NCBI GenBank assembly: GCA_009692615.1
Contig: SHYW01000046.1
Coordinates: 1-36,788, forward strand
Origin: Deltaproteobacteria bacterium
GTDB lineage: Bacteria; Desulfobacterota; Binatia; UBA9968
DNA: 36,788 nucleotides
Direction of reading: 5' to 3'
Positions 1 to 7,531 of the stretch are shown in pieces. The position numbers were made by a program, and so were the translations under genes. The notes under the pieces were generated by a model. It saw only the letters and a program-made list of their open reading frames with translations. It was not told the DNA's origin and did no database searches. Within the stretch, counting starts at the first letter, position 1. Each line of letters starts with the position of its first letter.

Positions 1-113
1 GGGGGCAAATCGAGGCAAAACTAAGGACCCTATTAACCGCGAGAGCAAAATGTAATCTGATATAACTTCGCAAAAAACTGTAACTCATTACGAAAAAAAC
101 GATCTATCCTCCG

Positions 114-138
114 CTGCCCTGCTTCCAGGGCAGTTGTT
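114..138 (+). terminator. Hairpin, possible terminator
   Basis: A perfect 8-bp stem (CTGCCCTG / CAGGGCAG) closes a CTTC tetraloop and is followed by TTGTT on the plus strand. The U-tract is short, so it may be a weak intrinsic terminator for a gene left of the window. It lies about 125 bp past the stop of the LLM gene on the opposite strand, so it could also end that operon. The rest of positions 1-261 shows nothing I recognise. Confidence 0.4.
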
Positions 139-261
139 CAGAGGTTCCTGAAGTAGCAACTAACCGCGGCTGAGAAAAATCTTTTCCCCTTCGGTTCTGG
201 TTCCGCGTCCGCGGGAGTGACGCCTATCGGAGCCTCGAACGACTCTGCGAAGTTTTGCAAA

Positions 262-1299
262 CTACAGTAGTTTCGCCATGACCTCTTTGGCGATCAAGCC
301 GAGCGCGCGGCGGCGGTCGGGGCCAACGATTTCCCAAACGATCGGCAACGTGAGGCCCGTGCCGATAAATGCTTGCACTCCTTGAACAACCTGATCCGGC
401 GTGCCCGCGATGGTAACCTTGCGGACAAGATCATCATCCAGTTCCGCCGCCGCTTTCGCCACACCCAGGGTCTCGACTTTTTCTCTCACCGCAGCAATTT
501 CCGCCGCGGTCACGCCGGCGTGGCGGAGCATTTCGGAATGGCGCGTCGCCAATTTTTGCGCGACAAACCGTTTAGCCGCGTCCAGGGCTTTTTTTTCGTT
601 CTCATCCACCGAAATCAGCAGATAAGCCGCGACGCCGAACTTTTCTAGCGATCGACTCGAACGCGTCAATCCTTCCGTGATGAACGGCATCGCGTATTCA
701 ACGAAGCCCGGCGTGCAAGGATAGTTGAACAGGACACCGTCGGCGTACTGCCCCGCGAGCCTGAGCATTGCCGGTCCGGTGGCGCCAACATAAATTGGTA
801 ACTCGCCGCAGGGATCAAGATCGAGCCGGCTCCCCGGCGGCGGAATCTTAAATATCCTCCCGTCATACTGAACCCGTTGGCCGCTCAAGATTCCTTTGAT
901 GATCTCGATCGACTCCTTGACTAACTGCGTCGTGCCTGCGCTATCGAGTGCGTGTTTGCGCAGGGCGTTTAAGACCCGGCCGATACCGAGAATCACTCTG
1001 CCGCGCGCCACTTCATCAAGAGAGGCCGCGTCCATCGCCAAGAGCGCGGGATGTTTGGTGTGCGGGCTCAAAATACCGAGAGCGATTTTTATTTTGCTCG
1101 TAGCTGCGGCAATCAACGTCGCCCGAACTATGGCGCTTCTTGAATGGTATCCCTCGGACAGCCAGAAGCTATGGTACCCCAGAGCGTCGGCCGCTTTGGC
1201 AAGCTCCAGCGTCTCGCTCATGGAGGTGACGCCATCCGTACCGACACCTAAACTTTCGAAGCCGTTGCTAGCCATCGTCAAAGAAAAATCGAATCCCAA
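262..1299 (-). CDS. LLM-class (luciferase-like) oxidoreductase
   Basis: About 345 aa, a usual length for bacterial luciferase-like TIM-barrel proteins that use FMN or F420. Visible family features are the early helix AKAADALGYHSFWLSEGYH, the LGIGRVL segment after a DEVARGR stretch, and the later IYVGATGPAMLRLAGQYADG segment, which is typical of the F420/FMN-site region. It is probably cytosolic; the substrate cannot be assigned. It is the last gene of a minus-strand operon after two amidohydrolases and begins 6 bp past the stop of the preceding gene. The start is uncertain: the longest frame opens with TTG at 1299, which has AAAGGG immediately in front (too close for a good ribosome site), and an ATG lies at 1275. 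The family call is firm; the reaction is unknown. Confidence 0.85.
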   Translation of the reverse strand: MGFDFSLTMASNGFESLGVGTDGVTSMSETLELAKAADALGYHSFWLSEGYHSRSAIVRATLIAAATSKIKIALGILSPHTKHPALLAMDAASLDEVARGRVILGIGRVLNALRKHALDSAGTTQLVKESIEIIKGILSGQRVQYDGRIFKIPPPGSRLDLDPCGELPIYVGATGPAMLRLAGQYADGVLFNYPCTPGFVEYAMPFITEGLTRSSRSLEKFGVAAYLLISVDENEKKALDAAKRFVAQKLATRHSEMLRHAGVTAAEIAAVREKVETLGVAKAAAELDDDLVRKVTIAGTPDQVVQGVQAFIGTGLTLPIVWEIVGPDRRRALGLIAKEVMAKLL

Positions 1300-1305
1300 C
1301 CCTTT

Positions 1306-2343
1306 CTATAGGCCGTAAAGTTTCCTGGCATTCTCGCTGAGAATCTTATCGGCTACGCCGGCGCTCACGCCCGGCAAGTGTCGCAAGGTTTTCAACGCGT
1401 CGATTTCGGCGGAGACATCGGAATGGCCGTAGTCTGTGCCGATGACCAGGCTATCGTCACCGGAGTATTGGAGAATGTAGGCCAGGTCGTCGTCGGTTTG
1501 GCAGGTAACGAAAAAACGATTATCGGCTAAAAAATTCTTCTTGAGCTTGCCTTTGGGATTGCCCCTTTGTCTTTCGATTCGTCTAGCCAGATCGTGGACC
1601 GCGTAAGGCACCCACTGCGCGCCGCTTTCGACGAAAGCAAAGCGAAGTTTTGGGAACAGGTCCGGGATGCCGTTAAAAATTAACGTGTTAAACGCCGCGA
1701 CGTTGAGAAGCTTGAACTTGGAGAAACTGGTTTCGTTTACATAATAGTCATGCATGGGAAAGCTGCCGTTGCCCGAGTGGATGCAGATCGCAAGGTCCAG
1801 ATTAGCGGCCTCCTCATAGAGCGGAAAGAAATACGAATCGCAGAGATGCTTATCGGCCTCCAAGCCGCGCATGAACACACCGCAGGCGCCGTTTTCCTTG
1901 GCCCAGCGCAACTCGCTCAAGGCTTTATCCATGCTGAGTAACGGCAGCAGCACAACCCAACGGATGCGATCTTTACCCGCTTTCCAAACATCGGCGAGCC
2001 AGCGGTTGTAACTTCTATATAAGGCGATCTCGACTTCAGCGCGGCGGGTAAAGGGGCGGAGAAAAACCGTCGGGTAAATCACCTGGATATCGACACCTAG
2101 CTGATCCATATGGCGCAGCCTGGCATCAACATCGGTCAGCTCGCGCGATTCGCGCGGCGTGTCGATCCCCATGTTTTGAGACTTGGGCTGCACCAGGCCA
2201 TCCATCAGCCAGAACTCTTCCTCGGCGCCACTCTTTGTCGTTGCTTTGACCACCACTGGCTCGAACGATGCCTCCGCCCTGCTCAGATACGACCAGGTCG
2301 CCTCGCACTCCAAAACATGGGCATCGGCATCGACGATATGCAT
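1306..2343 (-). CDS. Amidohydrolase-2 family metal-dependent hydrolase or decarboxylase
   Basis: 345 aa from the ATG at 2343, chosen because GGAGG (2349-2353) sits 5 nt upstream and the protein then opens with the metal-binding strand MHIVDADAHVLE. Other family landmarks are the histidine strand AICIHSGNG, the FVESGAQWVPY strand (a Glu where many relatives have His), and the terminal GTDYGHSD metal loop. PF04909 proteins hydrolyse or decarboxylate small cyclic and aromatic acids in the cytosol. The gene lies 55 bp downstream of another amidohydrolase and 6 bp upstream of the LLM oxidoreductase, so all three are probably co-transcribed. A longer frame to 2361 begins with TTG-ATG-ATG but lacks a ribosome site. 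The substrate is unknown. Confidence 0.87.
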   Translation of the reverse strand: MHIVDADAHVLECEATWSYLSRAEASFEPVVVKATTKSGAEEEFWLMDGLVQPKSQNMGIDTPRESRELTDVDARLRHMDQLGVDIQVIYPTVFLRPFTRRAEVEIALYRSYNRWLADVWKAGKDRIRWVVLLPLLSMDKALSELRWAKENGACGVFMRGLEADKHLCDSYFFPLYEEAANLDLAICIHSGNGSFPMHDYYVNETSFSKFKLLNVAAFNTLIFNGIPDLFPKLRFAFVESGAQWVPYAVHDLARRIERQRGNPKGKLKKNFLADNRFFVTCQTDDDLAYILQYSGDDSLVIGTDYGHSDVSAEIDALKTLRHLPGVSAGVADKILSENARKLYGL

Positions 2344-2398
2344 CTTGTCCTCCATCATCAAACGGCGCTTAACGAAGAGTCACCCGATCGGGCCGGCG

Positions 2399-3229
2399 TC
2401 AGATCTGCGAAATTTCCATGGTTTTCGGCGCTGACGGTTTGGGCTCGATGCGGAGTAGACGCGCGAGGTTTTTGCCGAGTATCAGGTCCAGCTGATCGGA
2501 AGTGAGTCCGGCGTATTTGACGATCTTGCCGATCTCGAAGCCGAACGGCAGCGTCGGGTGATCCGAGCCATAAACCACCCGCTCGGGACCGAGCGCGCGA
2601 ACGACGTTGGTGGTGATATCAGGATAGCCGTTCGACGCCGTGTCGAAATATAAATTATCTTGATGGCGCGCCACCACGATCGCCTCTTGATGCCCCTCGA
2701 AGCCCGCCGAATGGGCGATCACGAAATTCGCCTTGGGAAAATTGCGCGCCAGATCGCCGATCAGCGTCGGCGCGCAGTTCCATGAATTGCCGCTGTGCAC
2801 CAGGAGCAAGAGCTTCTCCTCCTGCGCCGCTTGTACGATGGGAAACATCAATTCGGGATCGTTTACGCGGTTGCCGGAGAAGTCGCGCAGTGGATGGATC
2901 TTAAGGCCGAGCGCTCCTTTCGACGCGTAGTCGTGAACGTCGGCAACCGCCTTGGCGCCGAAGTAAGGATTGATCCGCGCAAAGGCGACAATCCGCGTGG
3001 GGTGCTGCTTCATCGCGGCGATGATGCGCTCGTTCTCAACCCGATAGTCCGTGTGTGGATTCGCCTTCGGAAACCCCACTACCATGTCGACGCCGCTTGC
3101 GTCCATATTGACGATCAATTCGTCCGGCAAGTAAGAACTCGAAGCGGTCGTCGAGCGCGCCGGCCGCATGCCGACATGGACATGCTGGTCGATGACGAAA
3201 TGGGCATTACCCGCTTTATCGATGATCAT
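2399..3229 (-). CDS. Amidohydrolase-2 family protein, short TIM-barrel form
   Basis: 276 aa. The metal motif DQHVHVG opens the barrel; LLLVHSGNSW and FVIAHSAGFEG supply the middle histidines, and VYGSDHPTLPFG is the late Asp/His loop. All four landmarks are intact, so an active metal enzyme is likely. The start at 3229 is supported by AGAGGAG at 3238-3244 with 8-nt spacing. It is the first gene of the operon with the next amidohydrolase (1306-2343) and the LLM oxidoreductase. It is divergent from a solute-binding protein at 3434, which suggests that uptake and breakdown of one compound are controlled from the 204-bp shared region. It is shorter than its operon neighbour and clearly a different subfamily. 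The reaction (hydrolysis or decarboxylation) is not determinable. Confidence 0.87.
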   Translation of the reverse strand: MIIDKAGNAHFVIDQHVHVGMRPARSTTASSSYLPDELIVNMDASGVDMVVGFPKANPHTDYRVENERIIAAMKQHPTRIVAFARINPYFGAKAVADVHDYASKGALGLKIHPLRDFSGNRVNDPELMFPIVQAAQEEKLLLLVHSGNSWNCAPTLIGDLARNFPKANFVIAHSAGFEGHQEAIVVARHQDNLYFDTASNGYPDITTNVVRALGPERVVYGSDHPTLPFGFEIGKIVKYAGLTSDQLDLILGKNLARLLRIEPKPSAPKTMEISQI

Positions 3230-3433
3230 GGATGGAACTCCTCTTTTTTACGCCTTTGTGAAGATTGAAAAATAAAAAATCTCAGGCCGACGTATAACAC
3301 GCCATTAGCGAACTCTGTCAAGCGCTGCATCCGGCCGGTGCCGCGCCATTTTTATAATTATCCTTTGCACGCGTTGACAGGTGCGCATGACCTGAATTAG
3401 TTTCGTTTAGCATCGATACGAAGGGGCCAACCG
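3230..3433. promoter_or_regulatory. Divergent intergenic region with candidate promoter
   Basis: This 204-bp gap separates the divergent amidohydrolase operon and the solute-binding protein gene, so it must hold promoters for both. On the plus strand a perfect TTGACA (3374-3379) precedes the solute-binding gene, but the matching -10 (TTAGTT or TAGTTT around 3397-3403) is poor. No clear operator palindrome is visible. The plus-strand gene has GAAGGGG just before its ATG. Confidence 0.3.
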
Positions 3434-4399
3434 ATGAGAAAATATTCGATCCTTTTTTTTCTGCTTTCCGTGCCTTTCGGCAGTGCAAAACTTGCGGCGC
3501 AGGACAAGTTGGTTTTACCGGTAACCTACTCGGCGACCAACGCCAACATGTTGACTCTCTGGGTCGGCAAGGACGCCGGATACTTCGATGAACAAGGCCT
3601 GGATGTGCGCATGCTATTGATCCGTGGCGGCTCGCTCGCCGTCCAACTGCTGGTTACCGGCCAGAGTCCGATTGGCTTAATCGGCGGGACATCGGCGGCG
3701 TATGCATACCTTCAAGGCAACAAAGACGTCGTCGTCATCAGCAGATTGCAAAATGTCATGGCCTACACTCTCGGCGCCAAACCGGAAATCCAAAAACCGG
3801 AAGACATCAAGGGCAAGATACTAGCCGTAAGCCGCTTCGGCTCAACCTCCGACTTCGTCGCTGAGTACGCATTGAAACACCTCGGCTTAAAGAAAACCGA
3901 CGTGACCATGATTCAGATTGGGCTCGAAGGCGACCGGCTGCTCGCCATGCAGCGGGGAGATGTTTCCTTGTCGGTTTTTTCGCCGATCATCACACCGGTG
4001 GTGAAGAAAGCCGGCATGCGCATCTTGCTCGATTTGGAAGAACTCAAAGTTCCCTACTTGCTCACCGGACATGGGACGACGCGCAGTTACCTAGAAAAGA
4101 ATCGCTCGGTGGTGGTGAAGTTCATGAGAGCATCGATCATGGCGATCAAACGGATCAAAAATGACCGGCCGTTCGCCGAAAAAGTGCTCGCCAAATACGT
4201 CCGCACCTCGGACCACGATGCCGTGAAGACGGCCCTGGAACACCAAATAAAAATTCTTCCCGACGTTCCCTATCCGTTCGAGGACGGCATCAAAACCATT
4301 TTGGAAGATCTCGCCAGAACTACACCCGAGGCGCGACACCTCGCCCCCAGCGCGCTGATCGACACCTCCGTTGTGCGCGATGCCGCTAAAGGTCTTTAA
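3434..4399 (+). CDS. NitT/TauT-type ABC solute-binding protein
   Basis: 321 aa. The N-terminus RKYSILFFLLSVPFGSAKLA is a Sec signal peptide, probably cut near AAQD. The mature protein shows the NMT1/THI5-like pattern: KDAGYFDEQGLDVRMLLIRG, the GG-S-AVQ-L-VTGQ ligand loop, and the KPEDIKGKILAVSRFGSTSD hinge segment that marks this binding-protein class. It would capture a small organic anion in the periplasm for an ABC importer. No permease or ATPase lies next to it; the genes across the divergent promoter are amidohydrolases and an LLM oxidoreductase, which may metabolise the ligand (inference). The ribosome site is GAAGGGG upstream of the ATG. Confidence 0.85.
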   Translation: MRKYSILFFLLSVPFGSAKLAAQDKLVLPVTYSATNANMLTLWVGKDAGYFDEQGLDVRMLLIRGGSLAVQLLVTGQSPIGLIGGTSAAYAYLQGNKDVVVISRLQNVMAYTLGAKPEIQKPEDIKGKILAVSRFGSTSDFVAEYALKHLGLKKTDVTMIQIGLEGDRLLAMQRGDVSLSVFSPIITPVVKKAGMRILLDLEELKVPYLLTGHGTTRSYLEKNRSVVVKFMRASIMAIKRIKNDRPFAEKVLAKYVRTSDHDAVKTALEHQIKILPDVPYPFEDGIKTILEDLARTTPEARHLAPSALIDTSVVRDAAKGL

Positions 4400-4519
4400 C
4401 AACGCCTGACAGTAATTGTTTTGACGTGCGATCGAGACGCCGATCCATGAATCGAAACTCAAGACGATCCGCATCATAAGAGGTCGGAGGGTCAGTGAGT
4501 AAGGGGTCTGTCACGCTTA

Positions 4520-4550
4520 GGCCTCAGCGGAGCACGCGGCGGATGAGGCC
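4520..4550. repeat. Short hairpin beside the inverted-repeat element
   Basis: GGCCTCA (4520-4526) and TGAGGCC (4544-4550) form a 7-bp stem, and the flanks AGCACG / CGTGCT offer an alternative pairing. It lies 30 bp left of the larger inverted repeat at 4581-4663 and may belong to the same element. The sequence between 4400 and 4580 holds no convincing gene. Confidence 0.35.
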
Positions 4551-4580
4551 GTGCTGGCCGCTTGTATCGGATCGGAGCCA

Positions 4581-4663
4581 GGGTCAGGCCTGAATATTGA
4601 CTATTTAGGCTAGGCGCCCGGATACGAGAGAGAGAGAATAAGTCAATACTCAGGCCTGACCCC
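4581..4663. repeat. REP-like inverted repeat element
   Basis: The left arm 4581-4602 (GGGTCAGGCCTGAATATTGA...) and the right arm 4641-4663 are inverted copies that match at 21 of 22 positions. They flank a 38-bp centre with a GAGAGAGAGAG run. The arm carries the AGGCCT palindrome and the GGTCAGGCCTG string that I associate with dispersed palindromic elements in many proteobacterial genomes, sometimes near Y1/RAYT transposases. No transposase is present, so it would be non-autonomous. Its right edge coincides with the point where the neighbouring decarboxylase-like fragment is cut off. Confidence 0.6.
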
Positions 4664-4664
4664 G

Positions 4665-4778
4665 CTAATTCCGCAGCATGATATAAGTTAAGTCGATGCC
4701 CTCTGCCCGAACCCGACCGTCGCGGAGCGCCTCCGTCCGATCATAGTGGCCCGCAGCCAGCGTCAAGCGTAGCATACC
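4665..4778 (-). pseudogene. N-terminal remnant of a 4,5-dihydroxyphthalate-decarboxylase-like gene
   Basis: Only about 37 residues remain. From the ATG at 4778 the text LRLTLAAGHYDRTEALRDG and then RVRAEGIDLTYIML closely follows the conserved start of the 4,5-dihydroxyphthalate decarboxylase / solute-binding-fold family (about 320 aa when complete). The frame then runs straight into the inverted-repeat element and stops (TAG at 4665-4667). No continuation is visible on the far side of the repeat, so most of the gene is deleted. It lies downstream of the ACMSD-like amidohydrolase on the same strand and was probably its operon partner. The frame is open further upstream to 4895, but that part does not resemble the family. 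Confidence 0.6.
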
Positions 4779-4995
4779 CACCTCCGGGTGCGGATGTCCT
4801 GTCAGGTGTCTGACTTGCCTAACTCTACTAACGTTTGATGGAAAAAGATGATGCCCCGCGATCCGCGAGTCCATGCCGAAAGACTGCTCTATCACGTGGC
4901 GATGACGGGCAGAACTACGAGTCGGTCAAACTGTCGCTTAACTAACTGTCCGCTGGGCTAGCTCAATTCGATCCCGTTCTGCGACCGCGCGAGGA

Positions 4996-6021
4996 TTACG
5001 CGGCGACTGTTTCGCGCTGCGCGACCTTTGCGAGCCGCGATAGCATCGCTGCGGCATTGCGGTGCAGGATCTGCGCGCGCTCATCCGCGCCGATCCGCGC
5101 TTCCGCAAGCGCCTTGCTGGTCCACTCGCAGCCGAATTCGGTTCCGTCGGTACCGCAGACGATGCGCTCGGCGCCGTACAGGCGCACCGCGGCCTCGATC
5201 GCGCCCGGGCCGAACGAGTTGCAATCCACGTACACCTTGGCGCGGCGGAAGCGCGACGACGGCAGTTCCTCTTTCGCTGTATCCAGCAGGCTGCGGTGAT
5301 CCATGCGCTCGATCTCGTACGGAATATTGCCGCCGAGATTGTGAACCAGGACCATCGCATCGGTGTACGGCGCGAGGTAGTCGGTGAGGCACAGCGTCAC
5401 CATCACCGAGGACAGGCTCGCCTGCATGTCGAGCGTGCCGTTGCGGCGGCGCGCGTTGTCGGTGTCGCCGGCTACCTTGGGAAACGCGTCGCCAGGGCGC
5501 GGACCGTGGTGAATGAACACGATCGCATTGTGCCGGTTCGCCACCTCTAACAGCGGGCGCATGTTCTCGGCGTCCTTCTTGGTGAGAAACCCGTTTCCCG
5601 GTACTTGCGCGCCGATCACGCCCAGCAGCGCCAGCGCGCGCTCAAACTCGGCGGCGGCGGCAGACATATCCACGAGCGGCAGCGCGGCAAACGCACTGAA
5701 GCGCCCCTGGTATTTCTGGCAAATCCCTGACAGTGCATCGTTGACCATCCTGCACAGCGGCAGTGAAACCTCGACCGGCTGCGACTCAATCCAGCAGAAC
5801 GAACCGAGCAGCGACAGCGCACTGGTGCTCACGCCCTGGCGATCCATCCTTGCGAGATGGAATCCCACGTCATCAAACGCCGTGGCCAGCGGCTCCTCGC
5901 CGATCCGGCTCTTCAGCATTTCTACGCCGTCCTGATTGCGCACGATGCGCGGTTCCTTGGTGCGGGCGCGCAGGGCGTCGATCAGCTCGGCGGGCCGCCA
6001 ATGGGCATGCATGTCGATCAT
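4996..6021 (-). CDS. ACMSD-like amidohydrolase (amidohydrolase-2 family)
   Basis: 341 aa, the usual length of aminocarboxymuconate-semialdehyde decarboxylase-type proteins. The start IDMHAHWRPAEL carries the D-x-H-x-H metal pair; AIVFIHHGPRPGD, MVLVHNLGGNIPYEIERMDH and IVCGTDGTEFG supply the remaining metal and catalytic positions. The family decarboxylates or hydrolyses carboxylated ring-cleavage products in the cytosol. By eye the gene is GC-richer and uses more G/C third positions than its neighbours, and it adjoins a decarboxylase remnant and a repeat element. Together these suggest an acquired block of which only this gene survived intact. The ATG at 6021 lies in a weak context (AAGGAGACAGCC upstream is an acceptable ribosome site). 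The exact substrate is unknown. Confidence 0.85.
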   Translation of the reverse strand: MIDMHAHWRPAELIDALRARTKEPRIVRNQDGVEMLKSRIGEEPLATAFDDVGFHLARMDRQGVSTSALSLLGSFCWIESQPVEVSLPLCRMVNDALSGICQKYQGRFSAFAALPLVDMSAAAAEFERALALLGVIGAQVPGNGFLTKKDAENMRPLLEVANRHNAIVFIHHGPRPGDAFPKVAGDTDNARRRNGTLDMQASLSSVMVTLCLTDYLAPYTDAMVLVHNLGGNIPYEIERMDHRSLLDTAKEELPSSRFRRAKVYVDCNSFGPGAIEAAVRLYGAERIVCGTDGTEFGCEWTSKALAEARIGADERAQILHRNAAAMLSRLAKVAQRETVAA

Positions 6022-6257
6022 GGCTGTCTCCTTAGTTTGTCAGTTTATCGTGCAACGGATTAACCCCGAAAGTCCCAGTGTGCGCGAGGTTGTTTGGCAA
6101 CTATCGTGCAATCTATTTCAACCACCACAGCGAAGCAAGCGCTTTCCCGCAGCCGTGCGGCCGCGGGCGGGGCTTCGGTGAGTCAAATAATAATATGAAC
6201 GACGACTTGACGGCATTGTCCTATTTGCTATCGAAGTAAGCACAGGAGGGCTGATCG

Positions 6258-7112
6258 ATGCCGCTCAAGATGCAAGCTTTGTCGAACAAGTTCGGTGTCG
6301 CCATTACCGGCGTAGATTTGTCAAAAGAGCTGGACCAAAACCTCTTCAATGAGATCGTCGATGTCTTCGTGAAGAAGCAGGTGGTGGTTTTCCGCGATCA
6401 GCATATCGAGCCGCAACAACAGCTTGCCTTCAGCCGGAGGTTTGGCCCCCTCGAAATGTTGTTCGACGACGATCAGCGGGTGCCGGGTTTTCCGGAAGTC
6501 GCCATTCTCTCCAATGAAAACGTCGACGGTAAATTCATCGGCGTGGTCGCGGCTGGCGATTTCTGGCATTCGGATCAGTCCTACCGAAAACAGCCCTCGC
6601 TCGCGACCATGCTGTACGCTCATAAGATACCCAATGTCGGCGGCGATACTGAGTTCGCCGACATGCATGGCGCCTACGAAAGCCTACCCGCGGAAATTAA
6701 AAAGCGCATCGACGGGCGCATGGGTATCCACCAGCGCAGCAAGTTGGGCAATCCACGCGTGGCGGTGACGCGCGAAGGCGGCGAGGAATATTACAAGCGC
6801 CAGGCCACTAAGAATGTGCTCCATCCGCTTGTCCGTACCCATCCGGTATCGGGTCGCAAGGGGCTTTATGTCTCGCCGCGTTTTACCGTCGGCATAGAAG
6901 GTATGGACGACGCCGAGTCGCAGCCGCTGCTCGACACGCTATTCGCCTACCAGACGGCAGCTGAGAACGTGTACCGTCATAAATGGACCCTGGGAGATTT
7001 CGTGATGTGGGATAATCGTAGCGTCAATCACCAGGCCTGCGGCGGCTACGCGATGGACGACATCCGCTTGATGCATCGCACATCGACGATCGGCGACGAG
7101 CCATTCGTCTAA
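6258..7112 (+). CDS. TauD/TfdA-family Fe(II)/2-oxoglutarate dioxygenase
   Basis: 284 aa, normal for the family. The iron facial triad is visible: FWHSDQSY gives the H-x-D pair, and the distal His lies in WDNRSVNHQA or RLMHRTS near the C-terminus, where the R-x-MHR segment also supplies the 2-oxoglutarate-binding Arg. The N-terminus (FGVAITGVDLSKELD) and VVFRDQHIEPQQQLAFSRRFGPLE match the TauD/TfdA start. Such enzymes hydroxylate taurine, 2,4-D-like ethers, alkyl sulfates and similar molecules in the cytosol; the substrate here is not predictable. Ribosome site AGGAGG at 6244-6249 lies 8 nt before the ATG. It is followed 46 bp later by a small gene on the same strand. Confidence 0.9.
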   Translation: MPLKMQALSNKFGVAITGVDLSKELDQNLFNEIVDVFVKKQVVVFRDQHIEPQQQLAFSRRFGPLEMLFDDDQRVPGFPEVAILSNENVDGKFIGVVAAGDFWHSDQSYRKQPSLATMLYAHKIPNVGGDTEFADMHGAYESLPAEIKKRIDGRMGIHQRSKLGNPRVAVTREGGEEYYKRQATKNVLHPLVRTHPVSGRKGLYVSPRFTVGIEGMDDAESQPLLDTLFAYQTAAENVYRHKWTLGDFVMWDNRSVNHQACGGYAMDDIRLMHRTSTIGDEPFV

Positions 7113-7158
7113 CTCAGTCACCGCATTATCCCGCCCCGATACCGGGTGACAGGGCTCG

Positions 7159-7440
7159 ATGAAATTTGGCCGAATCAAACGTAAACACGGCCGCGTCGAC
7201 GGACTGGATCAACTACTGAGCCGCGTCGTCCGCGACTGCCCGCATGTTTCACGGATTGTGCCCGGTCGAATCTCACGCCGAAGCGGAAGAACCGCGCCGA
7301 GTTTCAAAGTCCAATATGAAACGGCGGCCGGCGTAAAGTGCATTTACGTCGGCCCAAACACTGTCCAGGAAGTCTTCCTGATCTGTTCCGACGCGAAAAA
7401 AGCCATCGAATGGGTGAATGACCAATTCCCTCTGCCTTGA
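7159..7440 (+). CDS. Small DUF2103-like protein
   Basis: 93 aa, basic N-terminal half. The layout GRIKRKHGRVDGLDQLL, then RIVPGRISRRSGR, then VQYETAAGVKCIYVG and VQEVFLICSD follows what I remember of DUF2103 (a small family once listed as predicted metal-binding). I cannot confirm this without a search. The region has coding character and a single plausible start; its ribosome site (AGGGCT) is weak. It lies 46 bp after the dioxygenase gene and may be carried on its transcript. It converges with the large amidohydrolase on the other strand. No function is claimed. Confidence 0.6.
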   Translation: MKFGRIKRKHGRVDGLDQLLSRVVRDCPHVSRIVPGRISRRSGRTAPSFKVQYETAAGVKCIYVGPNTVQEVFLICSDAKKAIEWVNDQFPLP

Positions 7441-7531
7441 ACTCAATCCATACCTGTCCGCTCGATGTGAGATGGTTCGCAATTGTCGCATGCTGTGAGC
7501 GACGAATGGTCCAAGGGCTAATTAATTTCGC

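Noticed and set aside
4779-4895. Upstream extension of the decarboxylase-like remnant
   Set aside because: The family normally starts at the LRLTLA segment; the extension has no similarity and no ribosome site.
5028-6063. Several long plus-strand frames opposite the ACMSD-like gene
   Set aside because: Arg/Ala/Pro-rich antisense shadows of a GC-rich gene, without ribosome sites or domains.
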